Shown: positions 56,188-64,000 of the stretch, piece by piece | How positions within the stretch are numbered: position 1 is the first letter of the stretch | Layout: each line of letters opens with the position of its first letter | Assembly (NCBI RefSeq): GCF_003337415.1 | Contig: NZ_QPJT01000012.1 | Span: 62,001 to 126,000 of the forward strand | DNA: 64,000 nt | Direction of reading: 5' to 3' | Origin: Anaerobacterium chartisolvens | GTDB taxonomy: Bacteria; Bacillota; Clostridia; Acetivibrionales; DSM-27016 | Made by a program: the position numbers and the translations under genes | Notes under the pieces: model-generated | Told to the model about the DNA's origin: nothing | What the model saw: the letters and a program-made list of their open reading frames with translations, nothing else | The model's database searches: none

Positions 56188-56682
56188 TTATCCTGCAAGC
56201 ATAATATTAAATTTAGATAATTCTCTTGTAGTTTTAGTTTTTTTATATAATCCAAGCATCTCCATTGTCGCACAATACTTGTCTGCCATACATACAACAA
56301 AAGACTCTTTATACTTCGGAAACAAGAATAGTGTAGCTGGCCACATATGTTTTTTAATGATATCCTGTTCAAGCTTTGTTAACTCAAAATGTGTGTTTGC
56401 TTCTTTGAGTGCTAACTTGCTATGGGTAAAAATATTATAAATAATAGATTTTGTATCTTTTGTTCTAAAATCATGAAGCAATGCGCCTCTTGCTGCATTA
56501 TTCTCATTTAAGCCCAATCGTTTGCATATGACATAGCTTATATAAGAAGTATACACCAAATGGTTTAATAGAGTTGCATTTTTTGAATGCTGTTCCAGTT
56601 TATCCATTGATTGAACAATGGGATTCTCAATAAGCTCTGCAATTGCTTGATTAAATTCATCTATATACTTCATTTCTAACAT
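56188..56682 (-). CDS. HD-domain phosphohydrolase-like protein
   Basis: 164 residues, start uncertain (ATG at 56682 or three codons later). The metal-binding HD pair is H70-D71 (GALLHDF), with a first histidine at about position 41 (NHLVY) and further HMWP and ADKYCA motifs, the set seen in small HD hydrolases found in cell-surface polysaccharide loci. Substrate unknown. It is the last gene after glf, the flippase-like gene and the glycosyltransferase on the same strand. Confidence 0.75.
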   Translation of the reverse strand: MLEMKYIDEFNQAIAELIENPIVQSMDKLEQHSKNATLLNHLVYTSYISYVICKRLGLNENNAARGALLHDFRTKDTKSIIYNIFTHSKLALKEANTHFELTKLEQDIIKKHMWPATLFLFPKYKESFVVCMADKYCATMEMLGLYKKTKTTRELSKFNIMLAG

Positions 56683-56735
56683 ATCCCTTCTTAAATTTAG
56701 ACTTAATATTATTTACTTTGAAACACATTCGCATG

Positions 56736-57830
56736 TTATAATCTGGCTATTACATTTAATGCTGACTCAATCACCTTGTCCATATCATAATACTTGTAGC
56801 TTCCTAATCTTCCTCCAAAAATTACATTAATTTCTTTTGCCGCAAGGTAGCTATATTTAGTATACACCTCATTGTTGTATGTGTCATTTATCGGATAATA
56901 AGGCTCTTTGTCAATATTCCATTCATCGCTGTACTCATAGCTAATAACTGTTTTTTCTTGTTTACCAAACTCAAAATGCTTGTGTTCGATACTGCGGGTA
57001 TAAGGAATATCCCTGTGAGTATAATTTATAACTGCATTACCTTGAAAATTATCCGTATTTAAAATCTTGTTTTCAAATCTAATACTTCTGTACTGTAATG
57101 GACCGTAACAGTAATAAAAGTATCTGTCTATGGCTCCAGTATATACAACAGTTTTGGCCAAGCTGTCAAAATGCTCTTTTTGGTCCAAGTAATCTACCGA
57201 AAGATATATTTTGGTACCCTCTAGCATTTTTTCGCAGATTTGTGTGTATCCACCGATAGGAATGCCTTGATAGGTATCATTAAAATAATTGTTATCATAT
57301 TGAAACCTTACGGGTAATCTTTTAATAATAAATGCCGGAAGCTCCTTGCAGCTTCGGCCCCATTGCTTCTCAGTATATCCTTCTATTAATTTTTCATATA
57401 TATCTCTGCCAACAAGGGAAATCGCCATTTCCTCAAGATTTTTAGGATACTCCCCAATTTGGCTTGATTGCTCTCTTATTTTTTCTTTTGCTTCATCTGG
57501 AGTAACAGCCCCCCACATTTTGTTAAATGTGTTCATATTAAACGGAAGATTGTATATTTCCCCCTTGTAGTTAGCAAGAGGGCTATTAATGAAGTTATTA
57601 AAGTCAGCAAACCGGTTGATATAATCCCATATTTTTTTATTTGACGTATGGAAAATATGAGCGCCATATTTATGGACATTGATATTCTCAATATTTTCAG
57701 TATAAATGTTTCCGCCTATGTGACTGCGTTTTTCTATCACTAAGCATTTTTTACCTCTGCTTGTCATTTCACTGGCAAATACACAGCCGAATAATCCTGC
57801 TCCTACTATTAAATAATCAAATTTATTCAT
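56736..57830 (-). CDS. glf: UDP-galactopyranose mutase
   Basis: 364 residues from the ATG at 57830 (AGGAG upstream); the longer frame would run into the flippase gene. The FAD-binding start is DYLIVGAGLFGCVFASEMTSRGKKCLVIEKRSHIGGN, with family blocks YGAHIFHTSNKKIWDYI and FGGRLGSYKYYDMD. The enzyme converts UDP-galactopyranose to UDP-galactofuranose for envelope glycans. It overlaps the previous gene by 8 bases. Confidence 0.95.
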   Translation of the reverse strand: MNKFDYLIVGAGLFGCVFASEMTSRGKKCLVIEKRSHIGGNIYTENIENINVHKYGAHIFHTSNKKIWDYINRFADFNNFINSPLANYKGEIYNLPFNMNTFNKMWGAVTPDEAKEKIREQSSQIGEYPKNLEEMAISLVGRDIYEKLIEGYTEKQWGRSCKELPAFIIKRLPVRFQYDNNYFNDTYQGIPIGGYTQICEKMLEGTKIYLSVDYLDQKEHFDSLAKTVVYTGAIDRYFYYCYGPLQYRSIRFENKILNTDNFQGNAVINYTHRDIPYTRSIEHKHFEFGKQEKTVISYEYSDEWNIDKEPYYPINDTYNNEVYTKYSYLAAKEINVIFGGRLGSYKYYDMDKVIESALNVIARL

Positions 57831-58872
57831 GTAACAAACTCCTATTCCGTATAAATTTCCTATTAAATAGTACAACAAATATCCCCACAATAAAGATTAG
57901 ATAAAAACTAGCACTTCTTGTAATAATCATTGAGGCAGCCAAATATTTTTTCGTAAATATACTTCTTAAAGCACTTATATAAATAAGCTCCGTTATACCT
58001 TGAGCTCCAGGTATTGGCAGCATATCTACCGCCACATAAATTGCAGCTTGGATATAAAGTATAGTAAAAATACTTTTACCTTCCAAAGGCAGTCCTAAGT
58101 AAATAAAAACGGGGATCAGTAAAAGCGAGGATCTTTGTATAAATGTCAGCAAAGTCAAAACTCCCATTTTAAGCTTATTTTTAAACAAAAAATCCACCGA
58201 ATCTTTATATCCTTCTATAAACGAATCTATTTTTTCGTTACGGCAGTTATTCTCTTTTAATATTTTTAATTTTATTAATAATCTCATGAGTTTATGGATA
58301 ATAGATTTTGTTTTTTCAGGTATCAGCATAAAAGCAAGTATCACAAAAAGAATTAAAATATTTAACGCTAACCCCAGATAATACACCCATATATAAACAC
58401 CAAAGTATTCAGTAATGCCTTTTGACCAAAAAAGGAATAATGCTATCCCCATAATGACCATAACTAGTTTATAAAAAAGTGCCATAGATAAAAGAGCTAC
58501 TGTGCTTTTAGCGGCGTCGTTTCCATCCTTTGCCATATAATAAAGCTGAGCCGGCTGTCCGCCTGAGGCAGAAGGCGTTATTCCCGAATAAAAATATCCG
58601 ATTAATACGTATTTTAAGCATCTAAATATAGATAGCTTTTTATGCTTTAGCTTTAACAGTATCCATAAAATAATGCTTTCTGTATACACAAATACCAGTG
58701 CAGCCGTAAGACAAAGGAGACTCACAAATAAAGATACATTACCGAGGCTTTTTATTAAATCCGATATGTTATTTCCATAGAATATTGTATAGCCTGTAAG
58801 AAAGGCTACCATTAAAAACAGCAGCCCATTTACAAATGCTTTATGTTTTTTTAAAAAAGTAAGTATTTTCAT
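57823..58872 (-). CDS. Flippase-like integral membrane protein (LPG_synthase_TM / UPF0104)
   Basis: 349 residues with about eight membrane helices. Family motifs: YFYSGITPSASGGQPAQLYYM and, near the end, MLPIPGAQGITELIYI. The family includes the transmembrane part of MprF and putative lipid-linked sugar or lipid flippases. Beside a GT2 enzyme and Glf, it probably helps move or synthesise a lipid-linked glycan. Start supported by GAGGGAG. Confidence 0.88.
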   Translation of the reverse strand: MKILTFLKKHKAFVNGLLFLMVAFLTGYTIFYGNNISDLIKSLGNVSLFVSLLCLTAALVFVYTESIILWILLKLKHKKLSIFRCLKYVLIGYFYSGITPSASGGQPAQLYYMAKDGNDAAKSTVALLSMALFYKLVMVIMGIALFLFWSKGITEYFGVYIWVYYLGLALNILILFVILAFMLIPEKTKSIIHKLMRLLIKLKILKENNCRNEKIDSFIEGYKDSVDFLFKNKLKMGVLTLLTFIQRSSLLLIPVFIYLGLPLEGKSIFTILYIQAAIYVAVDMLPIPGAQGITELIYISALRSIFTKKYLAASMIITRSASFYLIFIVGIFVVLFNRKFIRNRSLLHE

Positions 58873-58883
58873 TTAATCTCCCT

Positions 58884-59909
58884 CTAAGCGAACATGTACC
58901 TTCTCTTGGCAAAGCGGTAACACGAAATTGATACTTTATCACATATAGGCTCCGGCAGTGTAGAAACCACATTGAATGAAAAATACTTAACCTGATTATA
59001 AAGCCATTTGTCTGTATCTCTAAGTTCTGCCCACAGTTTTTTCATTTCAGATTTGTATTCATTTGTATTTGCCAATGAGCATAAAACAGAAGTTATTGAC
59101 ATTAAAATGCATATTTGCCGTATCATATACTTTGTAAGCTTCGGAGACATTTGTTTTATTTGCTTTATGTTATAACTATTCAAAACTGTTCTGGTCACCG
59201 TAAACTGTTGATCAATTCGCTTTAGCATAGATTTTTCATTCACAGATTGGTCTTCTCTTCCGATATAATACTGGTAAAAATCTATATCAAGATATATCAG
59301 ATTTTTTACATAAGGCAAAGGCTGGTATGCAAATATATTATCAACATAAAATGTATGCTCCGGCAGCTTTACGCCTGCCATCCTTATAATATCTGTTCTG
59401 AAGGTCAGCGCATGCATTAAAAAATATTGTGATATAGTAAAGTACTTTATATCCTCCCATGTAGAGATCTTGTTTGAATCAAATACATTTCTATAATGAA
59501 TTCGGTGAAAACTACCTTTATCCAAGTGATTATACACATAGTTGGAAACAAACAAATCGATTGTTTTATCACTATGCTCCACTACCTCTTTAATTTTGTT
59601 AAGCAGTGTTAAATAACTGCCTTCGTTCACCCAATCATCAGAATCTACAACTTTAAAATAAATTCCGTTTGCTCGTTCTATTCCAACATTTATACCCGAA
59701 CCATGGCCTCCATTTTCCTTATGCACAGCTTTTATAATATTTGGATAAAGATTTGCATACATATCTGCTATTTTTCCGGTGTTGTCTGTAGAACCATCAT
59801 TTACAATAATAATTTCTACATCCTCTCCACCCGGCAAAAGAGATTTAACACATCTCTCTAAATAGGCTTCAGAATTATAGCTTGGAACTACAAATGTAAT
59901 ATACTTCAT
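58884..59909 (-). CDS. Family 2 glycosyltransferase
   Basis: 341 residues. A GT-A domain (about 1-220) with FVVPSYNSEAYLERCVKSLL, VNDGSTDNTG and the metal-binding VVDSDDWV (DxD). The C-terminal 120 residues are helical without a membrane segment. It transfers a sugar from a nucleotide donor, possibly UDP-galactofuranose given glf two genes away. First gene of the group; GGAAGGA precedes the ATG. Confidence 0.92.
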   Translation of the reverse strand: MKYITFVVPSYNSEAYLERCVKSLLPGGEDVEIIIVNDGSTDNTGKIADMYANLYPNIIKAVHKENGGHGSGINVGIERANGIYFKVVDSDDWVNEGSYLTLLNKIKEVVEHSDKTIDLFVSNYVYNHLDKGSFHRIHYRNVFDSNKISTWEDIKYFTISQYFLMHALTFRTDIIRMAGVKLPEHTFYVDNIFAYQPLPYVKNLIYLDIDFYQYYIGREDQSVNEKSMLKRIDQQFTVTRTVLNSYNIKQIKQMSPKLTKYMIRQICILMSITSVLCSLANTNEYKSEMKKLWAELRDTDKWLYNQVKYFSFNVVSTLPEPICDKVSISCYRFAKRRYMFA

Positions 59910-60159
59910 GTCTAAAAGTCCTTCCTTATTTTAAGTTTGATTCTTTAATTATCATATCCTTATTTTAAATTTAATGCTTTAATATTATCATAATACAAAG
60001 GATTTAAATATATATAAATATATTATAAATCAGAGAGATAAACTGCAAAGAAATTATAAATAAATTATTTATAAACATTATGTTTTCTTTATAATATATT
60101 GTGTCCTACCTAAAACAATACAACCCACCCAATAGATATATCCCTAAAAACGGCACAAT
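59910..60159. other. Very AT-rich upstream region, no gene
   Basis: Tandem-like AT runs (TATATATAAATATATTATAAA) near 60010-60030, probably the promoter area of the glycan operon on the minus strand. No RNA gene seen. Confidence 0.4.
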
Positions 60160-60192
60160 AAAAAACCAGTGTCTCAAACCTTGAAATACTGG
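60160..60192 (-). terminator. Terminator after the DUF3795 gene
   Basis: CCAGTGTCTCAA (from 60166) pairs with TTGAAATACTGG (to 60192) with two mismatches; six T residues follow on the minus strand. Confidence 0.8.
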
Positions 60193-60224
60193 ATTTTGGA
60201 AAGTTAGGTGAATAAAGAGAGCCG

Positions 60225-60665
60225 TTAAGTCAATGATTGCTGTGTTAATTTTTTTAAGGTTGCTTTTTCTTGGCACTCGCTACATTTGACATCATGTAAG
60301 GAGATTATTCCACCACAATGCGGGCAAGTCCATCTATCTAATTCCGCTTTCATAAAGACATCTATCCCACTGTCCTTGACGGTAATGCTGCTTTGAATAA
60401 TGCTTGCACCATATCGTGTATTATAGCTTTTCTCGAGTATTTTTATTTGTTTGCAGGGAAATCCTGTACATTCGTAGCAATATGTAATGCCTTTATCTTT
60501 GGCACAATCCTTAATTTTACATTTGCGGCAATGTTCTGGTTTTCCTAAATCTCCTGCCAGACAGCCTGCACAAGATTTTTTTGAATAGCAATGCTTATAA
60601 CAAACCATGCAATTCATACCACATGGAGCAAACATATTAATTTCAATTGTACTTGGCATTTTCAT
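60225..60665 (-). CDS. Cysteine-rich DUF3795 family protein
   Basis: 146 residues with about 20 cysteines. The DUF3795 pattern is clear: APCGMNCMVCYKHC, SCAGCLAG, HCRKCKIKDCAKDKG, CYECTGFPCKQI. A C-terminal zinc-ribbon pair follows (CPHCGG..CSECQ). It probably binds zinc or iron-sulfur; function unknown. It stands alone with its own terminator. GGGAG precedes the ATG. Confidence 0.82.
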   Translation of the reverse strand: MKMPSTIEINMFAPCGMNCMVCYKHCYSKKSCAGCLAGDLGKPEHCRKCKIKDCAKDKGITYCYECTGFPCKQIKILEKSYNTRYGASIIQSSITVKDSGIDVFMKAELDRWTCPHCGGIISLHDVKCSECQEKATLKKLTQQSLT

Positions 60666-60780
60666 GGGCTACACTCCCTTAAAGAAAATATACATAATCT
60701 GCATACAATGTAACATAAAAATTGTAAAAGCAAAAGGACTTAAACCACGATGGTCCAAGTCCTTTTACTTCATTTTTAAA

Positions 60781-60872
60781 TGGCGGAGAAGCGGGGATTC
60801 GAACCCCGGCGCCAGTTACCCGACCTAACGGTTTAGCAAACCGTCCCCTTCGACCTACTTGGGTACTTCTCC
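60781..60872 (-). tRNA. tRNA-Ser (anticodon GCU)
   Basis: 92 bases including an encoded CCA. Acceptor GGAGAAG pairs with CTTCTCC; anticodon GCT at 60837-60835 in the loop TTTGCTAAA; long variable arm typical of serine tRNA; T loop GGTTCGAATCC. Reads AGC/AGU codons. Confidence 0.97.
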
Positions 60873-60903
60873 ATAGCTGTAGCTTCGATAAAATTTGATT
60901 TTG

Positions 60904-60940
60904 GATTTGTAAGGCCATACCGTATACAGCCTTACAAATC
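60904..60940 (-). other. Hairpin between the two tRNA genes
   Basis: GATTTGTAAGGC (60904-60915) and GCCTTACAAATC (60929-60940), a perfect 12-bp stem with a 13-base loop, 11 bases after the 3' end of the UGA tRNA. It may be a terminator or a processing signal; T-rich sequence follows only loosely. Confidence 0.6.
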
Positions 60941-60951
60941 ATTTGTTTTTG

Positions 60952-61042
60952 TGGCGGAGAGAGTGAGATTCGAACTCACGGTAGGCTCACACCTACGCCG
61001 GTTTTCAAGACCGGTGCCTTAAACCAGCTCGACCATCTCTCC
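60952..61042 (-). tRNA. tRNA-Ser (anticodon UGA)
   Basis: 91 bases with an encoded CCA. Acceptor GGAGAGA pairs with TCTCTCC; anticodon TGA at 61007-61005 in CTTGAAAA; long variable arm; T loop GTTCGAATC. Reads UCN codons. Confidence 0.97.
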
Positions 61043-61161
61043 TTATGCTTCTTAAGCCACAATAGATAATATAACATGTCCTAAACACATTTGTCAATAT
61101 AAAAAATAAAGATTCTTGAAGTTCTTAAAATTACATATTTTAATTGCAATATCTTGTCTTA

Positions 61162-62433
61162 CTATTTAATTACTTCACACCCGCCCATATACTTTCTCAA
61201 AGCCTCGGGTATTATTACAGACCCGTCAGACTGCTGATAGGTTTCGAGAATACATGCCGTCGTTCTTCCTACTGCAACCCCCGAGCCGTTGAGAGTATGC
61301 ACAAACTCAGGCTTATCCTTTGGACCTCTCCTGAACTTTATACCCGCCCTTCTTGCCTGAAAAGACTCATAGTTGCTGCATGAGGAAATTTCAACATACC
61401 TGTTATAGCTGGGCATCCATACCTCAATGTCGTATGTCATGGCAGATGCAAATCCGAGATCTCCAGTACAAAGCTTCACTATTCTGTAAGGAAGCCCTAA
61501 AAGCTTAAGAACCTCCTCTGCATTCCTTGTCAGCTTTTCCAGTTCATCATACGAATTTTCAGGTAAAGTAAATTTGACAAGCTCCACCTTATTAAACTGA
61601 TGCTGCCTTATCAAGCCTCTGGTATCCCTGCCTGCCGAGCCCGCCTCCGCCCTGAAGCACGCCGTATATGCAGTATGGTGTATCGGGAGATCCTTTGCCT
61701 CAAGTATTTGATCCCTGTACATATTAGTTACTGGAACCTCCGCCGTCGGGACCATAAAATACTCCGTCCCCGCAACCTTAAACGCATCCTCTTCAAATTT
61801 AGGAAGCTGTCCTGTCCCTATCATACTGTTTCTGTGTACCATAAAGGGAGGAAAAACCTCCGTATATCCGTGCGCTTCAGTATGCAAATCCAGCATGAAA
61901 TTAATCAAAGCCCTCTCAAGCCTTGCACCAAGCCCTTTGTAAAATGTAAATCTTGCGCCTGTAACCTTGGCTGCCGTTCCAAAATCCAGTATGTTCAGGT
62001 TTTCTCCTATATCCCAGTGGGCCTTGGGCTCAAAATCGAATTTTACAGGCTCACCCCATCTTCTTATCTCTTCATTGTCCTCATCCGAGCTCCCTTCAGG
62101 GACAGATTCATTAGGTACGTTAGGTATTGTCAGCATTAGCTGGTCCAATTCGTCATCTACTTTTTTTACCTCAACATCCAGCTCCTTTATCTTATCTGAA
62201 AGGCCCTTCATTTCCTCCATAAGAGCAGAGGTGTCCTTTCCTTCCTTTTTATATTGAGGTATAAGCTTGGAATCGGTATTTTGCTTGTTTTTCAGTTGCT
62301 CAACGCTGTATAGCAACCCTCTCCTTTTTTCATCAAGGGATAAAAATGCATCGGTACCTAAGCTGCCTTTACTTTTTAAAGCTGCCCTTTTCAATATTTC
62401 AGGATTTGATCTTAACAATTTAATATCTAACAT
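61162..62433 (-). CDS. serS: Seryl-tRNA synthetase
   Basis: 423 residues, standard length. The N-terminal coiled-coil arm (about 25-110) that grips the long variable arm of tRNA-Ser is followed by the class-II core. Motif 2 ([28 protein letters not shown]) and motif 3 ([16 protein letters not shown]) are intact. It charges tRNA-Ser with serine. Two tRNA-Ser genes follow on the same strand about 120 bases downstream. No T-box leader was found upstream, but a structured element lies there. AGAAGGAGAG precedes the ATG. Confidence 0.97.
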   Translation of the reverse strand: MLDIKLLRSNPEILKRAALKSKGSLGTDAFLSLDEKRRGLLYSVEQLKNKQNTDSKLIPQYKKEGKDTSALMEEMKGLSDKIKELDVEVKKVDDELDQLMLTIPNVPNESVPEGSSDEDNEEIRRWGEPVKFDFEPKAHWDIGENLNILDFGTAAKVTGARFTFYKGLGARLERALINFMLDLHTEAHGYTEVFPPFMVHRNSMIGTGQLPKFEEDAFKVAGTEYFMVPTAEVPVTNMYRDQILEAKDLPIHHTAYTACFRAEAGSAGRDTRGLIRQHQFNKVELVKFTLPENSYDELEKLTRNAEEVLKLLGLPYRIVKLCTGDLGFASAMTYDIEVWMPSYNRYVEISSCSNYESFQARRAGIKFRRGPKDKPEFVHTLNGSGVAVGRTTACILETYQQSDGSVIIPEALRKYMGGCEVIK

Positions 62434-62490
62434 ATAAGCTCTCCTTCTAAAATAATATCTTAATTAACCAACCTCATTATATATTTAGCA

Positions 62491-62669
62491 ATAAAGATTT
62501 TACATGGAGGATATAATTTGATGGAAGAAATTTTTTTCACCCGTAAGGAATACATCTAAGAAAAGCGCCTGATGACATACCCGTGAGACATTTCCCCGCA
62601 AGGCGTCTTTTCGTTGTAGTTAAAAATTTCTGTAAGCAATTATATCCTCTATGTTTGTAAAATCTTTAT
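62491..62669. ncRNA. Rod-like structured RNA candidate upstream of serS
   Basis: A 179-base region folds as one long imperfect hairpin, in this order from outside: 62491-62504/62656-62669 (14 bp), 62507-62518/62638-62649 (12 bp), 62526-62535/62622-62631 (10 bp), an internal loop, then 62561-62570/62601-62611 (10 bp with one bulge) enclosing a GC-rich apical part. Overall shape and size recall 6S RNA or the raiA-motif RNA, but I do not recognise diagnostic bases. Strand is uncertain; the minus strand would place it in the serS leader. Confidence 0.6.
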
Positions 62670-62690
62670 CGCGTCCTATATAGCTTTATA

Positions 62691-63428
62691 TCATTTCATC
62701 ATTTCTGATAAAATATTTGCTTTCTTTAAATATGTACTTTCAGGATAATTCTTAAATAACGTTTCCAGAGACTTTTTAGCCTGAATATTATCTTTCATAT
62801 AAAAATATGAATAGGCCATCAAATAATAGCAATCATCTGAATAGTATTCATTGGAGGCCAAAGCTGTGGAAATTTTAAAGTACTCAATAGCCTTGCTGTA
62901 TTGGCCTTGTTTATAATTCTTTAATCCATCTGAATAAGATATCTTGGAAGCCTTAGGAAACACCAGCTCCTTTAATTTTACATATTGATTATATGCCTCT
63001 TTATCAAATAGAGCCAGCTTACATTTTTCATAAAGCAACAATGCACTTGTTACATATTCCCCATCGTCGTATTTCCTTTGTGCCTCAATTAAAGCCTCAT
63101 AAGAAGCCATTGTATTCTTAAGCCTGCTTTGCAATTCCTCAGCTTTTTTTTCTGCCTCCAAAGCTATATCTTTTTCCTTTGATATATCCTCATTTAATAG
63201 TTTCAGATCCTCTGTCAGCTTTTTATTTAAGTCTAAGGATGAATTTAAATTCAACTGGAAATCACTTTTGAGCTTGGATTCACTGTTTAATTGATCTTTA
63301 TACCTGCTTATATTTTTATTCATTCTAATTTGGCTGAATGCTGTCAAAAGCAACACTATAAAAGCACTCGTAAATAGTATCACCGCATAAAGCCAAAGCT
63401 TTTTTTTATTATTATTTTTATCAGACAA
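62691..63428 (-). CDS. Membrane-anchored coiled-coil TPR protein
   Basis: 245 residues. One signal-anchor helix (about 11-33), a coiled coil (about 36-112) and then TPR-like helical pairs (about 115-240; LKNYKQGQYSKAIEYFKISTALA, YYLMAYSYFYMKDNIQAKKSLETLFKNYPES). The domain layout resembles YbgF/BamD-like scaffolds facing outward. No enzyme motif. It lies between the DUF4446 gene and serS, all on the minus strand. Confidence 0.72.
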   Translation of the reverse strand: MSDKNNNKKKLWLYAVILFTSAFIVLLLTAFSQIRMNKNISRYKDQLNSESKLKSDFQLNLNSSLDLNKKLTEDLKLLNEDISKEKDIALEAEKKAEELQSRLKNTMASYEALIEAQRKYDDGEYVTSALLLYEKCKLALFDKEAYNQYVKLKELVFPKASKISYSDGLKNYKQGQYSKAIEYFKISTALASNEYYSDDCYYLMAYSYFYMKDNIQAKKSLETLFKNYPESTYLKKANILSEMMK

Positions 63429-63479
63429 TTATATCACCTCATTTATAAACAGAGGGCCTTTTTAAATTATTATTTACTT

Positions 63480-63977
63480 CTATTTTTCAGTGTATGTCCA
63501 ATCCATTGAGGATTTTTTTGCAATTTCAAGACATTGGATCTCTTCTGCCGACAACGCATACTTGGATTTCCCCGATAAAATGGCTTTAGCATATGTAAAT
63601 GAAGTCTCACGTGAATATATTCCGCTTATAATAAGCCCATTATCATTATTGTCCAGCATGGCAATGGAAAAGCTTAGATCACTTCCTACATTTTCAAAAG
63701 CATTATATCTTACTACACCTATCTTTTGAATGCACCGCATAAGATTTCTTTCAATATTATTGATTTTATTCTCCATATCCTTTCCTTTTGCACTTATTTC
63801 ACCAATTTTAGTAATGCATCTGTCAAGTATTTGCTCAACATTAATATCCTCTACTCCATCGGTAAGCTTAAAATATTTTTCATTTAACAATTTTATTTTT
63901 TTTCTGTTTGACATGTTCATTAAAAATAAAATTATTATAAAAATAACACTTACAGAGGCAAGAACTATAAATTCCAT
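63480..63977 (-). CDS. DUF4446 family protein
   Basis: 165 residues. One membrane helix (about 3-20), a coiled coil (about 50-80) and the conserved C-terminal domain (IQKIGVVRYNAFENVGSDLSFSIAMLDNNDNGLIISGIYSR). This family is common in Clostridia next to parA/parB and serS near the replication origin; function unknown. The ATG at 63977 has AGGAG 18 bases upstream, rather far, so start confidence is moderate. Confidence 0.85.
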   Translation of the reverse strand: MEFIVLASVSVIFIIILFLMNMSNRKKIKLLNEKYFKLTDGVEDINVEQILDRCITKIGEISAKGKDMENKINNIERNLMRCIQKIGVVRYNAFENVGSDLSFSIAMLDNNDNGLIISGIYSRETSFTYAKAILSGKSKYALSAEEIQCLEIAKKSSMDWTYTEK

Positions 63978-64000
63978 TGATATATTTTTAAAAATCTCCT

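Noticed and set aside
62434-62690. T-box riboswitch for serS
   Set aside because: Neither strand shows the AGGGTGGNACCGCG T-box sequence or a stem I with a serine specifier; the pairing found is a single long rod instead.
1-64000. CRISPR array, prophage or replication origin
   Set aside because: No regularly spaced repeats, phage structural genes, or cluster of DnaA boxes next to dnaA were seen. Origin proximity is suggested only by gene context.

Overview
The window looks like chromosomal DNA of a low-GC, anaerobic, endospore-forming member of the Clostridia. This rests on spore genes (sipL-like, yabG, veg, bofA, cotS-like), a four-subunit pyruvate:ferredoxin oxidoreductase and a formate-tetrahydrofolate ligase. 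A cluster-III Clostridium relative (Ruminiclostridium/Acetivibrio type) would fit, but that is inference. The DUF4446-serS-tRNA-Ser end and the yaaL-bofA pair are genes often found near the clostridial replication origin. No origin, phage, CRISPR array or transposase was seen.

Layout. 1-8.5 kb (all minus): a partial SbcD-like nuclease, a triple-GAF protein, a FapA/DUF342 protein, then a coiled-coil membrane protein, PspA (bacterial ESCRT-III family) and a Ycf46/Cdc48-like AAA+ ATPase. 8.7-12.3 kb: a copper-chaperone-like protein, a GntR regulator, ispE and sipL. 12.4-15.5 kb: an AT-rich insertion between sipL and veg. It carries a repeat element, an ECF sigma factor with a membrane propeller protein, and a 745-bp unit with 30-bp inverted ends enclosing a frameshifted C39-like protease gene. 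15.8-29 kb: veg (ideal sigma-A promoter), yabG, fhs, a CotS-like kinase, the porCDAB operon, bofA/yaaL, a Nudix protein, a VanW/G5 protein and stress and membrane proteins.

29.6-35.7 kb: gltB-gltD glutamate synthase, ending in a 28-bp perfect hairpin shared with the convergent operon. 35.8-46.8 kb: a divergent sugar or polyol locus. A sugar ABC importer, an MDR dehydrogenase and an FGGY kinase lie on the minus strand; a ROK repressor, an SDR dehydrogenase and a split transketolase lie on the plus strand. An 890-bp control region with four operator-like palindromes separates the two arms. The parts suggest uptake, oxidation and phosphorylation of a pentitol or pentose and its entry into the pentose phosphate pathway.

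47-56 kb: a DUF234 ATPase, a DUF4097 lipoprotein, RadC, a DUF421 protein, and a complete Bce-type peptide-antibiotic module (BceRS-BceAB) with a match to the known Bce box. 56-60 kb: a small envelope-glycan group (HD protein, UDP-galactopyranose mutase, flippase-like protein, glycosyltransferase). 60-64 kb: a DUF3795 protein, two tRNA-Ser genes, serS, a 179-nt rod-like RNA candidate upstream of serS, a TPR protein and a DUF4446 protein.

The leads I consider best are the 179-nt structured element upstream of serS (62491-62669), the inverted-repeat unit carrying a protease but no transposase (14362-15106), and the PspA/AAA+/coiled-coil cluster.
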